From Myxococcus fulvus (GTDB lineage Bacteria > Myxococcota > Myxococcia > Myxococcales > Myxococcaceae), in the NCBI RefSeq assembly GCF_900111765.1, contig NZ_FOIB01000013.1, positions 124,001-188,000 on the forward strand: 64,000 bases of DNA. Direction: 5' to 3'. The position numbers were made by a program, and so were the translations under genes. The notes below the pieces were generated by a model. The model was not told the DNA's origin and ran no database searches. It saw only the letters and a list, made by a program, of their open reading frames with translations. Position 1 is the stretch's first letter. Every line of letters starts with the position of its first letter. This document shows positions 8,481 through 17,338 of this stretch, piece after piece.

Positions 8481-9485
8481 TCACAGCGTCGCCCAGGACT
8501 GCTCGGCCCTGGCGACGACGTTGTCCTCGTCGAACTGCGCGGTGAAGTACCCGAGCCAGAGCGCCCGCTCGGACGCGTCGCCGCCTTCGCCGAGGAGCAG
8601 GTCGCTCAGCTCCAGCAGGTCGACGACGATTCGCTCGTGGCGACAGGCGCACAGCCGCCGCCGGTCCACCGGGACGTCGCCGTAGCCGGCCATGAACGCG
8701 GCCACCTCCTCGTCGCGGCCGCCAATCCCTCCCACGCCCGCGCCGATGAACATGAGGTCCACCTCCCGAGGCCCCCGCGTCGCGGAGTCCCAGTCGACGA
8801 CGGTGAGCGCGTCGTCGCCCACGAGCAGGTTCCCCGCGTGCAGGTCCGCGTGGCACGGCACGACCTCGTCCCCGGCGCCTCGGGCGCTCCCCGCGAGCAC
8901 GGCCGCGCGCTGGAGCACCGTCGCGATGCGGCCCGCGTGCCGGGTCCACGCGTCGACCAGGGGCGCCGTGGCGGCCGTGGTGAGCGCTCCCTCGAGCATC
9001 GCCTCGTGCCGGGCCCGCACGGCCTGGAGCGGCGGGGCGTCCGGCGCCGGGAGGGCCGCATGCAGCTCCGGAGGCAGGCGCGCCTCGTGAATGCGTCGCA
9101 GGGCCTGGCCCAGGCGCTTCCAGTGCTCGGCGTCCGGCGGCCGCTCGAAGCCGCTCGGCGCGTCGATGAAGGGGTAGAGCGTCCAGGCCACGTCCTCGGC
9201 GCGCGGCGCCAGCTCACCGCTCAACGACGACATGGGCGCGGAGACCTCCCGCACGCCTTCCCGATGGTGCAGGTGCCACGCCAGCCGGAGCCGCGCGTCC
9301 GACCATCTCCGCCGCAGCTTGAGGAACCAGGGCGCGCCCCGCCGGGTGGTGACCTTCAGCACCCGCGCGTCCGAATCCAGGCCCGCCGTGAGCGGCTCGA
9401 GCGCCGAGATCTCCAGGCCGTGGTGCTCGTGGAGCACCCGGGCGCAGCGTTCCTCGTCGGGCCAGGCGTCGGGGCGGGCGGTCAT
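8481..9485 (-). CDS. Aminoglycoside phosphotransferase family protein (APH(9)-like)
   Basis: A 334-residue kinase-fold protein. The nucleotide-binding lysine sits in APWFLKLRRRW; the catalytic loop is CHADLHAGN with D214 and N219, and the metal aspartate is in VVDWDS. The following REVDLMFIGAGVGG segment is typical of spectinomycin-phosphotransferase-like proteins. It would phosphorylate a small-molecule hydroxyl. The start is the ATG at 9485, since upstream codons would extend into an arginine-rich, non-family segment. It is a second small-molecule kinase within 2.4 kb of the first and is convergent to it. The substrate is unknown. Confidence 0.84.
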   Translation of the reverse strand: MTARPDAWPDEERCARVLHEHHGLEISALEPLTAGLDSDARVLKVTTRRGAPWFLKLRRRWSDARLRLAWHLHHREGVREVSAPMSSLSGELAPRAEDVAWTLYPFIDAPSGFERPPDAEHWKRLGQALRRIHEARLPPELHAALPAPDAPPLQAVRARHEAMLEGALTTAATAPLVDAWTRHAGRIATVLQRAAVLAGSARGAGDEVVPCHADLHAGNLLVGDDALTVVDWDSATRGPREVDLMFIGAGVGGIGGRDEEVAAFMAGYGDVPVDRRRLCACRHERIVVDLLELSDLLLGEGGDASERALWLGYFTAQFDEDNVVARAEQSWATL

Positions 9486-9650
9486 CGGACGAGTGTCGCA
9501 AAGCCCCGCGCGCGGCCGTGCCCTCATCGCAACCAGTGTTCATCAGCGCGCCCGTGGACGCAGCGCCGCACGGCCCGCGCGCGGACTTTTCCAGCCCGCC
9601 TGGGCAGCCGCCGGCAACAGGCTCTCGCGGACGCTCTCTTCAGGATACTG

Positions 9651-9703
9651 AAGCAGTTGCTTGACTGTCCCGACCGCCGGGTTTAATAGTAAAGCAAATG
9701 CTT
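9651..9703 (+). promoter_or_regulatory. Promoter with two matched dyad operators for the ArsR-type gene
   Basis: Two copies of the palindrome AAGCA-NN-TGCTT lie at 9651-9662 and 9692-9703, with centres 41 bases apart (about four helical turns). Between them sits a plausible sigma-70-like promoter: TTGACT at 9661-9666 with TTTAAT at 9682-9687 (15-base spacer) or TAATAG at 9684-9689 (17-base spacer). The second dyad covers the ATG of the regulator gene at 9698. The layout fits autorepression by a dimeric ArsR/SmtB-type protein. Sites and spacing are seen directly; the binding protein is inferred. Confidence 0.68.
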
Positions 9704-10057
9704 CAGCATTCCTCCCTGGACCAGGTCTTCCATGCGCTGGCGGACCCGACACGGCGCGCGATGGTCGAGCGCCTCACGTCGGGGCCCGTGTCGGTCAGCG
9801 AGCTGGCGGCGCCATTCGCCATGTCGCTGTCGGCCGTCGGCCAGCACATCCAGTTGTTGGAGTCGAGCGGGCTGGTGCGCACCGCCAAGGTGGGCCGGGT
9901 TCGCTCCGTGGAGCTGGTGCCCGCGGCGCTGGCCTCCGCGGAGGACTGGTTCACGCGCCACCGCTCCCGCTGGGAGCAGCGCCTGGACGCCTTGGGGGCC
10001 CTGCTGGAAGAGCCCGAAGAGAACGAAGTCCCCACCCCACCCCGGAGGAAGAGATGA
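9698..10057 (+). CDS. ArsR/SmtB family winged-helix transcriptional regulator
   Basis: A 119-residue regulator with the family opening DQVFHALADPTRRAMVERL, the helix-turn-helix SVSELAAPFAMSLSAVGQH and the wing LVRTAKVGRVRSVEL. There is no CVC metal motif in the recognition region, so it probably belongs to the non-metal group that is usually fused or coupled to SRPBCC (AHSA1) proteins. It overlaps the next gene by ATGA and is probably translationally coupled. It likely represses its own operon through the two dyads upstream. The ATG at 9698 has no clear ribosome site because the operator occupies that stretch; a leaderless message is possible. Confidence 0.9.
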   Translation: MLQHSSLDQVFHALADPTRRAMVERLTSGPVSVSELAAPFAMSLSAVGQHIQLLESSGLVRTAKVGRVRSVELVPAALASAEDWFTRHRSRWEQRLDALGALLEEPEENEVPTPPRRKR

Positions 10058-10515
10058 ACACGCCCGTCGTCCACAAGACCTTCACCCTCGAGCGCACGTA
10101 CCCCGCCAACGCCGCGCGCGTCTTCAAGGCGCTGTCGGACCCGAAGAAGAAGCGCCGCTGGTTCGCGGAGGGCGAGGGCTTCGTCGTCGACAGCTACTCG
10201 CTGGACTTCAAGGTGGGCGGCTTCGAGCGCACGCGCTTCCGCTTCGGCGACGGGCCTCCGATGACGAACGACAACGTCTACCTGGACATCCTCGAGAACC
10301 AGCGCCTGGTGTTCGCCTACTCGATGACCGTCGGCGGCGCGCCGCTGTCGTCCTCGCTGGCGTCGATGGAGCTGGTGCCCTCGGGCTCTGGCACGCTCCT
10401 GCGCTTCACGGAGACCACTGCCTTCCTGGACGGCAAGGACGGCTCGGCGGACCGCAAGGAGGGCACCCGCGAGCTGCTCGAGGCGCTGGCCCGGGAGCTG
10501 GAGCAGCACGACTGA
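10054..10515 (+). CDS. SRPBCC / AHSA1 domain protein
   Basis: A 153-residue protein of the START/Bet v1-like fold. It begins FTLERTYPANAARVFKALSDPKK with RRWFAEGEGF soon after, and ends TLLRFTETTAFLDGKDG then a long C-terminal helix ELLEALARELEQ, the standard order of AHSA1-like proteins that bind hydrophobic ligands in a deep pocket. The start is well supported by GGAGGAAG just upstream and the ATGA overlap with the ArsR gene. Such ArsR-SRPBCC pairs are common; the ligand is unknown. Confidence 0.9.
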   Translation: MNTPVVHKTFTLERTYPANAARVFKALSDPKKKRRWFAEGEGFVVDSYSLDFKVGGFERTRFRFGDGPPMTNDNVYLDILENQRLVFAYSMTVGGAPLSSSLASMELVPSGSGTLLRFTETTAFLDGKDGSADRKEGTRELLEALARELEQHD

Positions 10516-10570
10516 GTTGACGTGGCGTTCAGGTCACCGGGCCGTACACCCTCGGTGACGGCGGGAATCA

Positions 10571-10600
10571 GGCGGGGCTCCCTCCCCAGGGGGCTCCGCC
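10571..10600 (+). terminator. GC hairpin, probable terminator of the ArsR operon
   Basis: A 12-base-pair stem (10571-10582 with 10589-10600, two G-U wobbles) with a six-base loop lies 55 bases after the SRPBCC stop. There is no long T tract, as is common in this GC-rich group. Confidence 0.5.
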
Positions 10601-11126
10601 TTCGTGTGTCCAGGCCTGGAGCGCGGTATCGCTCGGCCTGAATCATGACTCCAGGTCAGGAACAGACGTGGCATTTCGCGTCGCCTTGTTGTCTGTCTGC
10701 CAAGTACGACGCGTCTGCAATCACATCCAATTGGAGGTCGAGAGTCAGTTGTAGCTTGCGAGGCTACAGCGCTGGAGTTGCTCCAGAATGGCTCGGCTCA
10801 GGTCCTCCGGGATGGCTCTCCGGACCCACCTGGAACGTCCCGCCCGCGGAGGGCTTGTCAGAGGGGCGTTGCATGGTGTCGCCCTCGAGGGTGAAGACCT
10901 GGTGCTCGAGGGAAATCTCAGGGGGTCCTGAGGAAGAAAAAGGCCCTCGTGCGTTCAGGGTGGCGCGGAATTCACGCGTGAATTTCTCGCAACGAGGACT
11001 CCCTGATTCCTTCGGAATATTTGCTCAATCCGCTGTCACTGGAAGATCTGAAAGCATGATTTGAATCTGAATAGGACATGCTACGGTGTGTTTGGGGAAC
11101 ACGCGCTTCATCAGGGGCTGAAGTCG
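10601..11126 (+). promoter_or_regulatory. Leader region of the PKS/NRPS cluster, no convincing gene
   Basis: This stretch of about 525 bases is visibly less GC-rich than the genes on either side and must hold the cluster promoter, since the next upstream plus-strand gene ends at a hairpin. Two adjacent inverted repeats stand out: TGTAGC/GCTACA at 10750-10768 and CTGGAG/CTCCAG at 10772-10786. I could not pick a confident -35/-10 pair; TTGAAT at 11061 is only a weak candidate. Open frames on both strands lack ribosome sites and typical codon use. Confidence 0.45.
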
Positions 11127-14100
11127 ATGGATACAGGGGGCCAGGAGTTGCAAGGCATTGCCTTGATTGGCATGGCGGGACGCTTTCCGGGGGCAGAGAG
11201 CGCTCTTCAATTGTGGGAAAACCTCATCGGTGGCGTCGACTCCATCTCGCGGTTTCGAGATGAGGAGTTGTTGGCCGCGGGCGTGCCGGCGGAGGTGTTG
11301 CGCAATCCGGCCTACGTGCGCGCCAAGGGCGTCATCGCGGACGCGGACTGCTTCGATGCGGGCTTCTTCGACTTCAGTCCGAGGGAGGCGCAGCTCCTGG
11401 ACCCGCAGCAGCGGGTGTTCCTGGAGAGCGCGTGGGCCGCGTTCGAGGACGCGGGCTACGACCCGACCCGTCTGACGGGGATGCCGGTGGGGGTCTTCGG
11501 TGGGGTGGGGCTCAACAGCTACCTCTATACGCACCTGGCGCGTCCTGGCGTGCCGGTGCCGCTCGAGGAGTTCTTCGCGGCCTTCATCTCCAACGACAAG
11601 GACTTCCTCTCCACGCGGGTCTCCTACAAGTTGAACCTGCGGGGTCCGAGCCTCACGGTGCAGACGGCGTGCTCCACGTCGCTGGTGGCCGTGCACCTGG
11701 CGTGTCAGAGCCTCTTGAGCTTCGAGTCGGACATGGCGCTCGCGGGCGGAGCGGCCGTCACGCTGCCGTTGCGCACGGGCTACCTGCACAACCCGAACTT
11801 CATCCTGTCGAAGGACGGCGCCACGCGGACGTTCGACGCCCGTGCGGGCGGCACCGTCTTCAGTCACGGCGTGGGCGCGGTGGTGCTCAAGCGGCTGGAG
11901 GACGCCGTGCGGGACGGCGACTCCATCTACGCGGTCATCAAGGGCAGCGCGGTCAACAACGATGGCGCCTCGAAGGTGGGCTACACCGCGCCGAGCGTGG
12001 ACTCGCAGGCGGAGGTGATTCGCACCGCGTACATGCTGGCGGACGTGGACCCCGCGAGCGTGGCGTACGTGGAGGCGCACGGCACCGCCACGCCCATGGG
12101 GGACCCCATCGAGGTCGCCGCGCTGACGCGGGCCTTCGCCTCGGAGGGACCTCGCGCGACGCCGTTCCTGCTGGGCTCGGTGAAGTCGAACCTGGGCCAC
12201 ACCGACGCGGCGGCGGGGGTCGCCGGGTTGATGAAGGTGGCGCTCTCGCTGCGCCATGGCGCCATCCCTCCGTCGCTGCACTTCGAGAAGCCCAACCCGC
12301 ACCTGGACCTGGAGTCGGGCAACTTCCGCGTCGTCACCCAGCCCACGCCCTGGCCCGAGCTGGGGGCGCCCCGGCGCGCCGGAGTGAGCGCGTTCGGCAT
12401 TGGCGGCACCAACGCCCACGTGGTGCTGGAAGAGGCGCCGTCCCCGGAGGCCACGCCGGCGAGCCAGGGAGAGCAGCTCCTGGTGCTGTCCGCGCGCACG
12501 CCGGAGGCCCTGGAGCGCGCCCGGCTGCGGCTGGCCGGGCATCTGCGTCGGGAGTCCTCGGTGGACCTGGGGGACGTGGCCTTCACGCTGGCGATGGGGC
12601 GCAAGCTCCTGCCGTACCGCAGCTCGTTGGTCGCGGCGGACGCGGCCCAGGCGGCCGAGGCGCTGGAGGCGAGGCTTCCGGTGGAGCCGGTGGCGGCCCG
12701 ACAGACGCCGGTGGCGTTCCTGTTCCCGGGGCAGGGCTCGCAGTACGCGTCCATGGGGCGCGGGCTGTATGAGACGGAGCCGGAGTACCGCGACACGGTG
12801 GACCGCTGCGCGGCGCTGCTCCGGCCGCACCTGGGGCTGGACCTGCGCGAGGTGCTCCACGCGGAGGCCAGCGACGCGGCGACGGAGCGGCTGGCGCGCA
12901 CGGAGCTGACGCAGCCCTCGCTCTTCGTCGTCGAGTACGCGCTGGCGCGGCTGCTCATGTCCCGAGGCGTGGAGCCCTCGGCGATGCTCGGCCACAGCGT
13001 GGGGGAGTGGGTGGCCGCGTGCCTCGCGGGCGTCTTCCCGCTGGAGGATGGGCTGCGGCTCATCGCCCTGCGCGGCAAGCTGATGCAGGCGCTGCCCCCG
13101 GGGAGGATGCTCTCGGTGCCGCTGCCTCGCGAGGAGGTGCGGGGCCTGCTGAACGAGCGGCTGTCGCTGGCCGCGGTGAACGGCCCGGCCTCCTGCGTGG
13201 TGGCGGGGCATCCCGAGGCGGTGGACGCGCTGGCGGCGACGCTGTCGGGCCGGGGCGTCCAGGCGCGCGCGCTGCGCACCTCGCACGCGTTCCACTCGTA
13301 CATGGTGGATGACGCGCTGGCGGCGTTCCGCCAGGTGGTGGAGCAGGTGACGCTGTCCGCGCCGCGCATCCCCTTCGTCTCCAACCTCACCGGGCGCTTC
13401 ATCACCCCCGCGGAGGCCACGTCGCCCGACTACTGGGTGCGCCACATGCGCGAGGCGGTGGAGTTCGCCCGGGGCGTGGGCACGCTCCTGCGCGAGGAGC
13501 GCGTGTTGTTGGAGGTGGGGCCAGGCAACGGGCTCGGCGCGCTGGCGCGGATGCTCCCCGAGAAGGGCGCCACGGCCACCATCCTGTCGACGATGCGCCA
13601 CCCGAAGGCCGCGGCCCATGACGGGAGCGTGCTGCTGGAGACGCTGGGGCGGCTGTGGGAGGCCGGCGGCGCGCTGGACCTCGCGGCCCTGTGGCGCGAG
13701 GCGCCTCGCCGCCGCGTCCACCTGCCGACCTATCCCTTCGAGCGTCAGCGCCACTGGGTGGAGGCTCCCACGGAGGGGCCTGTCACCGCCGCGCGCGATG
13801 CACACGAGGGCCTGTTCCACGTCACCACGTGGGCCCAGTTGCCGCGCCCGTCGCCGCGTCCTCGCGTCGACGGGGAGCGGTGGCTGTGGTTCCTGGACGA
13901 CTCGGACCTCGCGCGGGAGACGCTCGCGAAGCTGGACGTCGCGACGGCCTTCGTCACGCGCGTGGAGTCGGGGGACGCGTTCGAGCGGCGGGAGGAGGGG
14001 CTCTATCGTCTGCGCCCCGGCAGTCGCGAGGACCACCAGCGACTGGTGGAGGCGCTGGCGAAGGAAGGCCAGCTCCCGGACCGCGTGGTGCATGCCTGGA

Positions 14101-17100
14101 GCGTGACGGGGCCCTCGGAGGCCTCCCTCACGCCCTCGACGCTGGGGCACGCGCAGGAGCGGGGGCTCTACAGCCTGTTGTGGCTGGCGCAGGCGCTCGG
14201 TGAGCGCGGCGCTGGGCGGCCCGTGGCGATGGTGGCCGTGGCCGATGGCGTCCACGCGGTGGTGGAGGGCGAGCGCGAGCGGCCGGAGAAGGCGACGCTG
14301 CTGGGCGCGTGCCGGGGCATCTCGCTGGAGGTGCCGGGGCTGACGTGCCGGCTGGTGGATGTGGCCGCGACGCCCTCGGAGGGTCTGGCGCGGGCGTTGG
14401 TGGACGAGCTGTCCTCCGAGGAGACGGCGGGCGTGGTTGCCCTGCGTGGGGCGCACCGCTGGGGGCCGCGTGTCTCGCCCGTGACGTTGCCGGCGACGGA
14501 GGCCTCCGGAGCGGAGTCGCCGCTCCCCGGGCGCACGTGGCTCATCACCGGTGGGCTCGGCGGCATGGGGCTCGTCTTCGCGGAGCACCTGGCGCGCACG
14601 CGGCAGGCCCGGCTGGTGTTGCTGGGGCGCTCGGTGCCCCGGCGGGACTCGGGGGAGCTCCACGGTGAGGACCGTGAGCGGCTGGAGAAGCTCGAGGCCC
14701 TGGAGCGGCTGGGGGCCGAGGTGCTGCCCCTGGCGGTGGACGTGGGCGACGAGGCCCAGCTCGCCTCGGCGCTGGCGAGGGCGCGGGAGTGCTTCGGTCG
14801 CATTGAAGGCGTCCTCCATGCGGCGGGTGTGCCGGGTGGCGGCGCGCTCCAGCTCCAGACGCGGGAGCAGGTGGAGGCCGTGCTCCGGCCGAAGGTGCTC
14901 GGGGCGCTGCACCTGGGGCGGCTGTTGGCGGCGGACCCTCCGGACACCTTCGTCCTGTGCTCCTCCGTGACGAGCCTGCGCGGTGAGCCGGGGCAGGTGG
15001 CCTACGCGGCCGCGAACGCCTTCCTGGATGGCTACGCCCACATGCTGCGCTCGACGGGCCTGCGCGCCGTCTCCATCGGCTGGGACACGTGGGGCGAGGC
15101 GGGCATGGCCGTGGCGGCGCTGCGCGGCGCGGGTGCCCGTTCGACGCGGGGCCTGCTGCCGGGGCATCCGCTGCTGGGCATGCGCCGCGTGGAGGGCGAG
15201 GACCTCGTCTACACGCAGGTGATGGCGCCCGAGCTGCAGTGGGTGCTCGATGAGCACCGGGTGCTCGGTCAGCCGTTGATGCCCGGCACGGGCTACCTGG
15301 AGATGGTCGTCTCCGCGCTCACCGCGGAGCGGCCGGGCACGGCGGTGGAGCTGAGCGACGTCGTCTTCGTGACGCCGCTCACGGTGATGCCGGGGGAGCG
15401 CCGCGAGGTGCGGCTGGTGCTGAGCCCCTCGGTCGAGCGCCTCCGCTTCCGCGTCCAGAGTCGTCCCGCCTCCTCCCAGGAGGACGTGTGGCAGGAGCAC
15501 GTGCTGGGCACCGCGCGCTGGACGGAGGGCGCCGCTCGGGCCCACCCCCTGGCGCCGGTGGAGGCACGGTGCACCGATGCCCTGGAGTCCGCGCAGTCGC
15601 TGATGGGGGACGCCGGTGAGCACCACATCTTCTTCGGCCCTCGCTGGACGACGGTGGACTCGCGGCTGTTCTTCGGCGGGCGGGAGCTGCTGGCGACCTT
15701 CTCGCTGTCGGAGGCGTACCGCGAGGAACTGGGCGTCTACCGGTTCCACCCCGCGCTGCTCGACGTGGTGACGGGGTACTCGCGGCTCCTGGAGCTGCGC
15801 GAGAAGGGCACGGCGGGCGCGGCGGCCCAGGGGCTCTTCCTGCCGCTGACCTACCGCCGGTTGACCGTTCACGGGCCCGTCCCGGCGCGCGTGCGCGTGC
15901 ACACGCGGTGGCGGCATGACACCGAGGACGCGGCGTCGCTGCGCGTGTTCGACATCACCCTGATGGACGAGCAGGGTGGGGTGGTCGTGGACGTGGAGGG
16001 CTTCACCCTCAAGCGGCTCGACGACATACACCAGACGTTCTCCGCGCCGACGGCGGAGGCGGCTCCGAGCGTGGTCGTCCCCGAGCGGCTCACGCTGCCC
16101 GGCGCGCTGACCAACCAGGAGGGCGTGGAGGCCCTCTCTCGCGTCATCGCGGGCTTCGAGGGCGCGCACCTCTACGTGTCCCGCGCGCCCCTCCAGTCCC
16201 GCGCCGCCCAGCGCTCCGAGAGCCCCGTCTCCCGGAAGCAGGGCGCGAAGGCGCCGCGTCCCGCGCAGCGCACGGCCTATGTGGCGCCGCGCGACGAGGT
16301 GGAGACGCAGGTGTGCGAGGCGCTGGCGGAGCTCTTGGGCGTGGAGGCGGTGGGCATCCACGACAACTTCTACGACCTGGGCCTCAACTCGCTCCTGATG
16401 GTGCAGTTGAGCGCGCGGCTGCGGGAGCGGCTCGACGTGCAGCTGTCGCTCAACGCGCTGTTGGAGCACTCCTCCGCGGCGCAGATTGGCGCGCAGGTGT
16501 CCGCCACCCGGCCCTCGCTGAACTCTGCTCCGGCGGCGCCGAGCGAGCCCGCGCTGCCCGCTGGCGTGGTGCGCTTGCAGCGGGGCGTGCCCGGACGCAC
16601 GCCGCTGTTCTGCATCCACCCCGCGGGCGGCTCCGTGTTCGGCTTCCTGCCCCTGGTGCGTCACCTGGACAAGGAGCAGCCGGTGTACGGCATCCAGGCG
16701 CGCGGCGTGGAGGGCGAGGTGCCGCCCGACACCTGCATCGAGGACATGGCGCTGCACTACCTGGAGCTGGTGCGCGGTCTCCAGCCCCAGGGCCCCTACC
16801 TGTTCTGCGGCTCCTCCATGGGCGGCACCGTGGCCTTCGACATGGCCCGCAGGCTGACGGCGCAGGGCCAGCGCGTGGACCTCCTGGCGATGCTCGACAC
16901 GCCCTCGGATGACGGCGGCACGGTGCGCCACTCGGAGCCGGTGACGGACGACTTCGTCCTCGACTACGTGAAGAAGCTCTCGCCGGAGATGTCCGACGCC
17001 TTCGTCCGGATGAACGCGGAGAACGGCGGCAGCTTCCTGCGTCTGTGGCGCGCGCACAACGAGGCGCTGCTGCGCTACGCGGCCCAGCCGGTCGACACCC

Positions 17101-17285
17101 GCATCCTCTATTTCCGGGCCAGTGTCCGGGACCACCTCATCCCCCACCATCCGGAGTACGGCTGGATTGGGAAGGCCCGAGGCGGCATCGAAATCCACGA
17201 GGTGGAAGGCAATCACCTCACCATGAGTCTGGAGCCTCACGTCGCGAGACTCGCCTCGCTGCTTCGCGAGCGACTCGCGTCCTGA
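11127..17285 (+). CDS. Type I polyketide synthase, terminal module KS-AT-KR-DH-ACP-TE
   Basis: A 2,052-residue single-module PKS. The KS (about 12-437) has Cys182 in QTACSTSL, a variant frequent in KSs that accept an aminoacyl chain from an NRPS. The AT (527-825) has Ser624 in GHSVGEW and HAFH at 720-723, predicting malonyl-CoA. The KR (about 1137-1320) has an intact GGLGGMG loop and Tyr1293. A DH follows the KR, with His1377 in HRVLGQPLMPG and Asp1546 in HPALLD, both active-site motifs intact. The ACP serine is S1755 in LGLNSL. The TE has S1897 (GSSMGG), D1924 and H2030. It therefore performs the last extension and release, although its gene is first. The ATG at 11127 is chosen; an in-frame GTG at 11088 and TTG at 11061 are alternatives. 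Confidence 0.93.
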   Translation: MDTGGQELQGIALIGMAGRFPGAESALQLWENLIGGVDSISRFRDEELLAAGVPAEVLRNPAYVRAKGVIADADCFDAGFFDFSPREAQLLDPQQRVFLESAWAAFEDAGYDPTRLTGMPVGVFGGVGLNSYLYTHLARPGVPVPLEEFFAAFISNDKDFLSTRVSYKLNLRGPSLTVQTACSTSLVAVHLACQSLLSFESDMALAGGAAVTLPLRTGYLHNPNFILSKDGATRTFDARAGGTVFSHGVGAVVLKRLEDAVRDGDSIYAVIKGSAVNNDGASKVGYTAPSVDSQAEVIRTAYMLADVDPASVAYVEAHGTATPMGDPIEVAALTRAFASEGPRATPFLLGSVKSNLGHTDAAAGVAGLMKVALSLRHGAIPPSLHFEKPNPHLDLESGNFRVVTQPTPWPELGAPRRAGVSAFGIGGTNAHVVLEEAPSPEATPASQGEQLLVLSARTPEALERARLRLAGHLRRESSVDLGDVAFTLAMGRKLLPYRSSLVAADAAQAAEALEARLPVEPVAARQTPVAFLFPGQGSQYASMGRGLYETEPEYRDTVDRCAALLRPHLGLDLREVLHAEASDAATERLARTELTQPSLFVVEYALARLLMSRGVEPSAMLGHSVGEWVAACLAGVFPLEDGLRLIALRGKLMQALPPGRMLSVPLPREEVRGLLNERLSLAAVNGPASCVVAGHPEAVDALAATLSGRGVQARALRTSHAFHSYMVDDALAAFRQVVEQVTLSAPRIPFVSNLTGRFITPAEATSPDYWVRHMREAVEFARGVGTLLREERVLLEVGPGNGLGALARMLPEKGATATILSTMRHPKAAAHDGSVLLETLGRLWEAGGALDLAALWREAPRRRVHLPTYPFERQRHWVEAPTEGPVTAARDAHEGLFHVTTWAQLPRPSPRPRVDGERWLWFLDDSDLARETLAKLDVATAFVTRVESGDAFERREEGLYRLRPGSREDHQRLVEALAKEGQLPDRVVHAWSVTGPSEASLTPSTLGHAQERGLYSLLWLAQALGERGAGRPVAMVAVADGVHAVVEGERERPEKATLLGACRGISLEVPGLTCRLVDVAATPSEGLARALVDELSSEETAGVVALRGAHRWGPRVSPVTLPATEASGAESPLPGRTWLITGGLGGMGLVFAEHLARTRQARLVLLGRSVPRRDSGELHGEDRERLEKLEALERLGAEVLPLAVDVGDEAQLASALARARECFGRIEGVLHAAGVPGGGALQLQTREQVEAVLRPKVLGALHLGRLLAADPPDTFVLCSSVTSLRGEPGQVAYAAANAFLDGYAHMLRSTGLRAVSIGWDTWGEAGMAVAALRGAGARSTRGLLPGHPLLGMRRVEGEDLVYTQVMAPELQWVLDEHRVLGQPLMPGTGYLEMVVSALTAERPGTAVELSDVVFVTPLTVMPGERREVRLVLSPSVERLRFRVQSRPASSQEDVWQEHVLGTARWTEGAARAHPLAPVEARCTDALESAQSLMGDAGEHHIFFGPRWTTVDSRLFFGGRELLATFSLSEAYREELGVYRFHPALLDVVTGYSRLLELREKGTAGAAAQGLFLPLTYRRLTVHGPVPARVRVHTRWRHDTEDAASLRVFDITLMDEQGGVVVDVEGFTLKRLDDIHQTFSAPTAEAAPSVVVPERLTLPGALTNQEGVEALSRVIAGFEGAHLYVSRAPLQSRAAQRSESPVSRKQGAKAPRPAQRTAYVAPRDEVETQVCEALAELLGVEAVGIHDNFYDLGLNSLLMVQLSARLRERLDVQLSLNALLEHSSAAQIGAQVSATRPSLNSAPAAPSEPALPAGVVRLQRGVPGRTPLFCIHPAGGSVFGFLPLVRHLDKEQPVYGIQARGVEGEVPPDTCIEDMALHYLELVRGLQPQGPYLFCGSSMGGTVAFDMARRLTAQGQRVDLLAMLDTPSDDGGTVRHSEPVTDDFVLDYVKKLSPEMSDAFVRMNAENGGSFLRLWRAHNEALLRYAAQPVDTRILYFRASVRDHLIPHHPEYGWIGKARGGIEIHEVEGNHLTMSLEPHVARLASLLRERLAS

Positions 17286-17338
17286 GCGTCCACAGCCTCC
17301 CGAATCCATTGCTCGCCGTTGGCGAGGAGAGCCGAGTC

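Noticed and set aside
10764..11024. Minus-strand open stretch in the PKS leader with a protein-like composition
   Set aside because: No usable start near its beginning (first ATG is internal at 10874) and no ribosome site; could be a remnant but cannot be supported.
10645..11064. Plus-strand open frame of 139 codons in the PKS leader
   Set aside because: No ribosome site, Cys/Ser/Trp-rich composition unlike neighbours, no domain resemblance; it ends inside the region expected to hold the cluster promoter.
11025..17309. Very long minus-strand open frame opposite the first PKS gene
   Set aside because: Antisense artefact of high third-position GC; Arg/His/Leu-rich translation with no domains, while the plus strand has complete PKS motifs.
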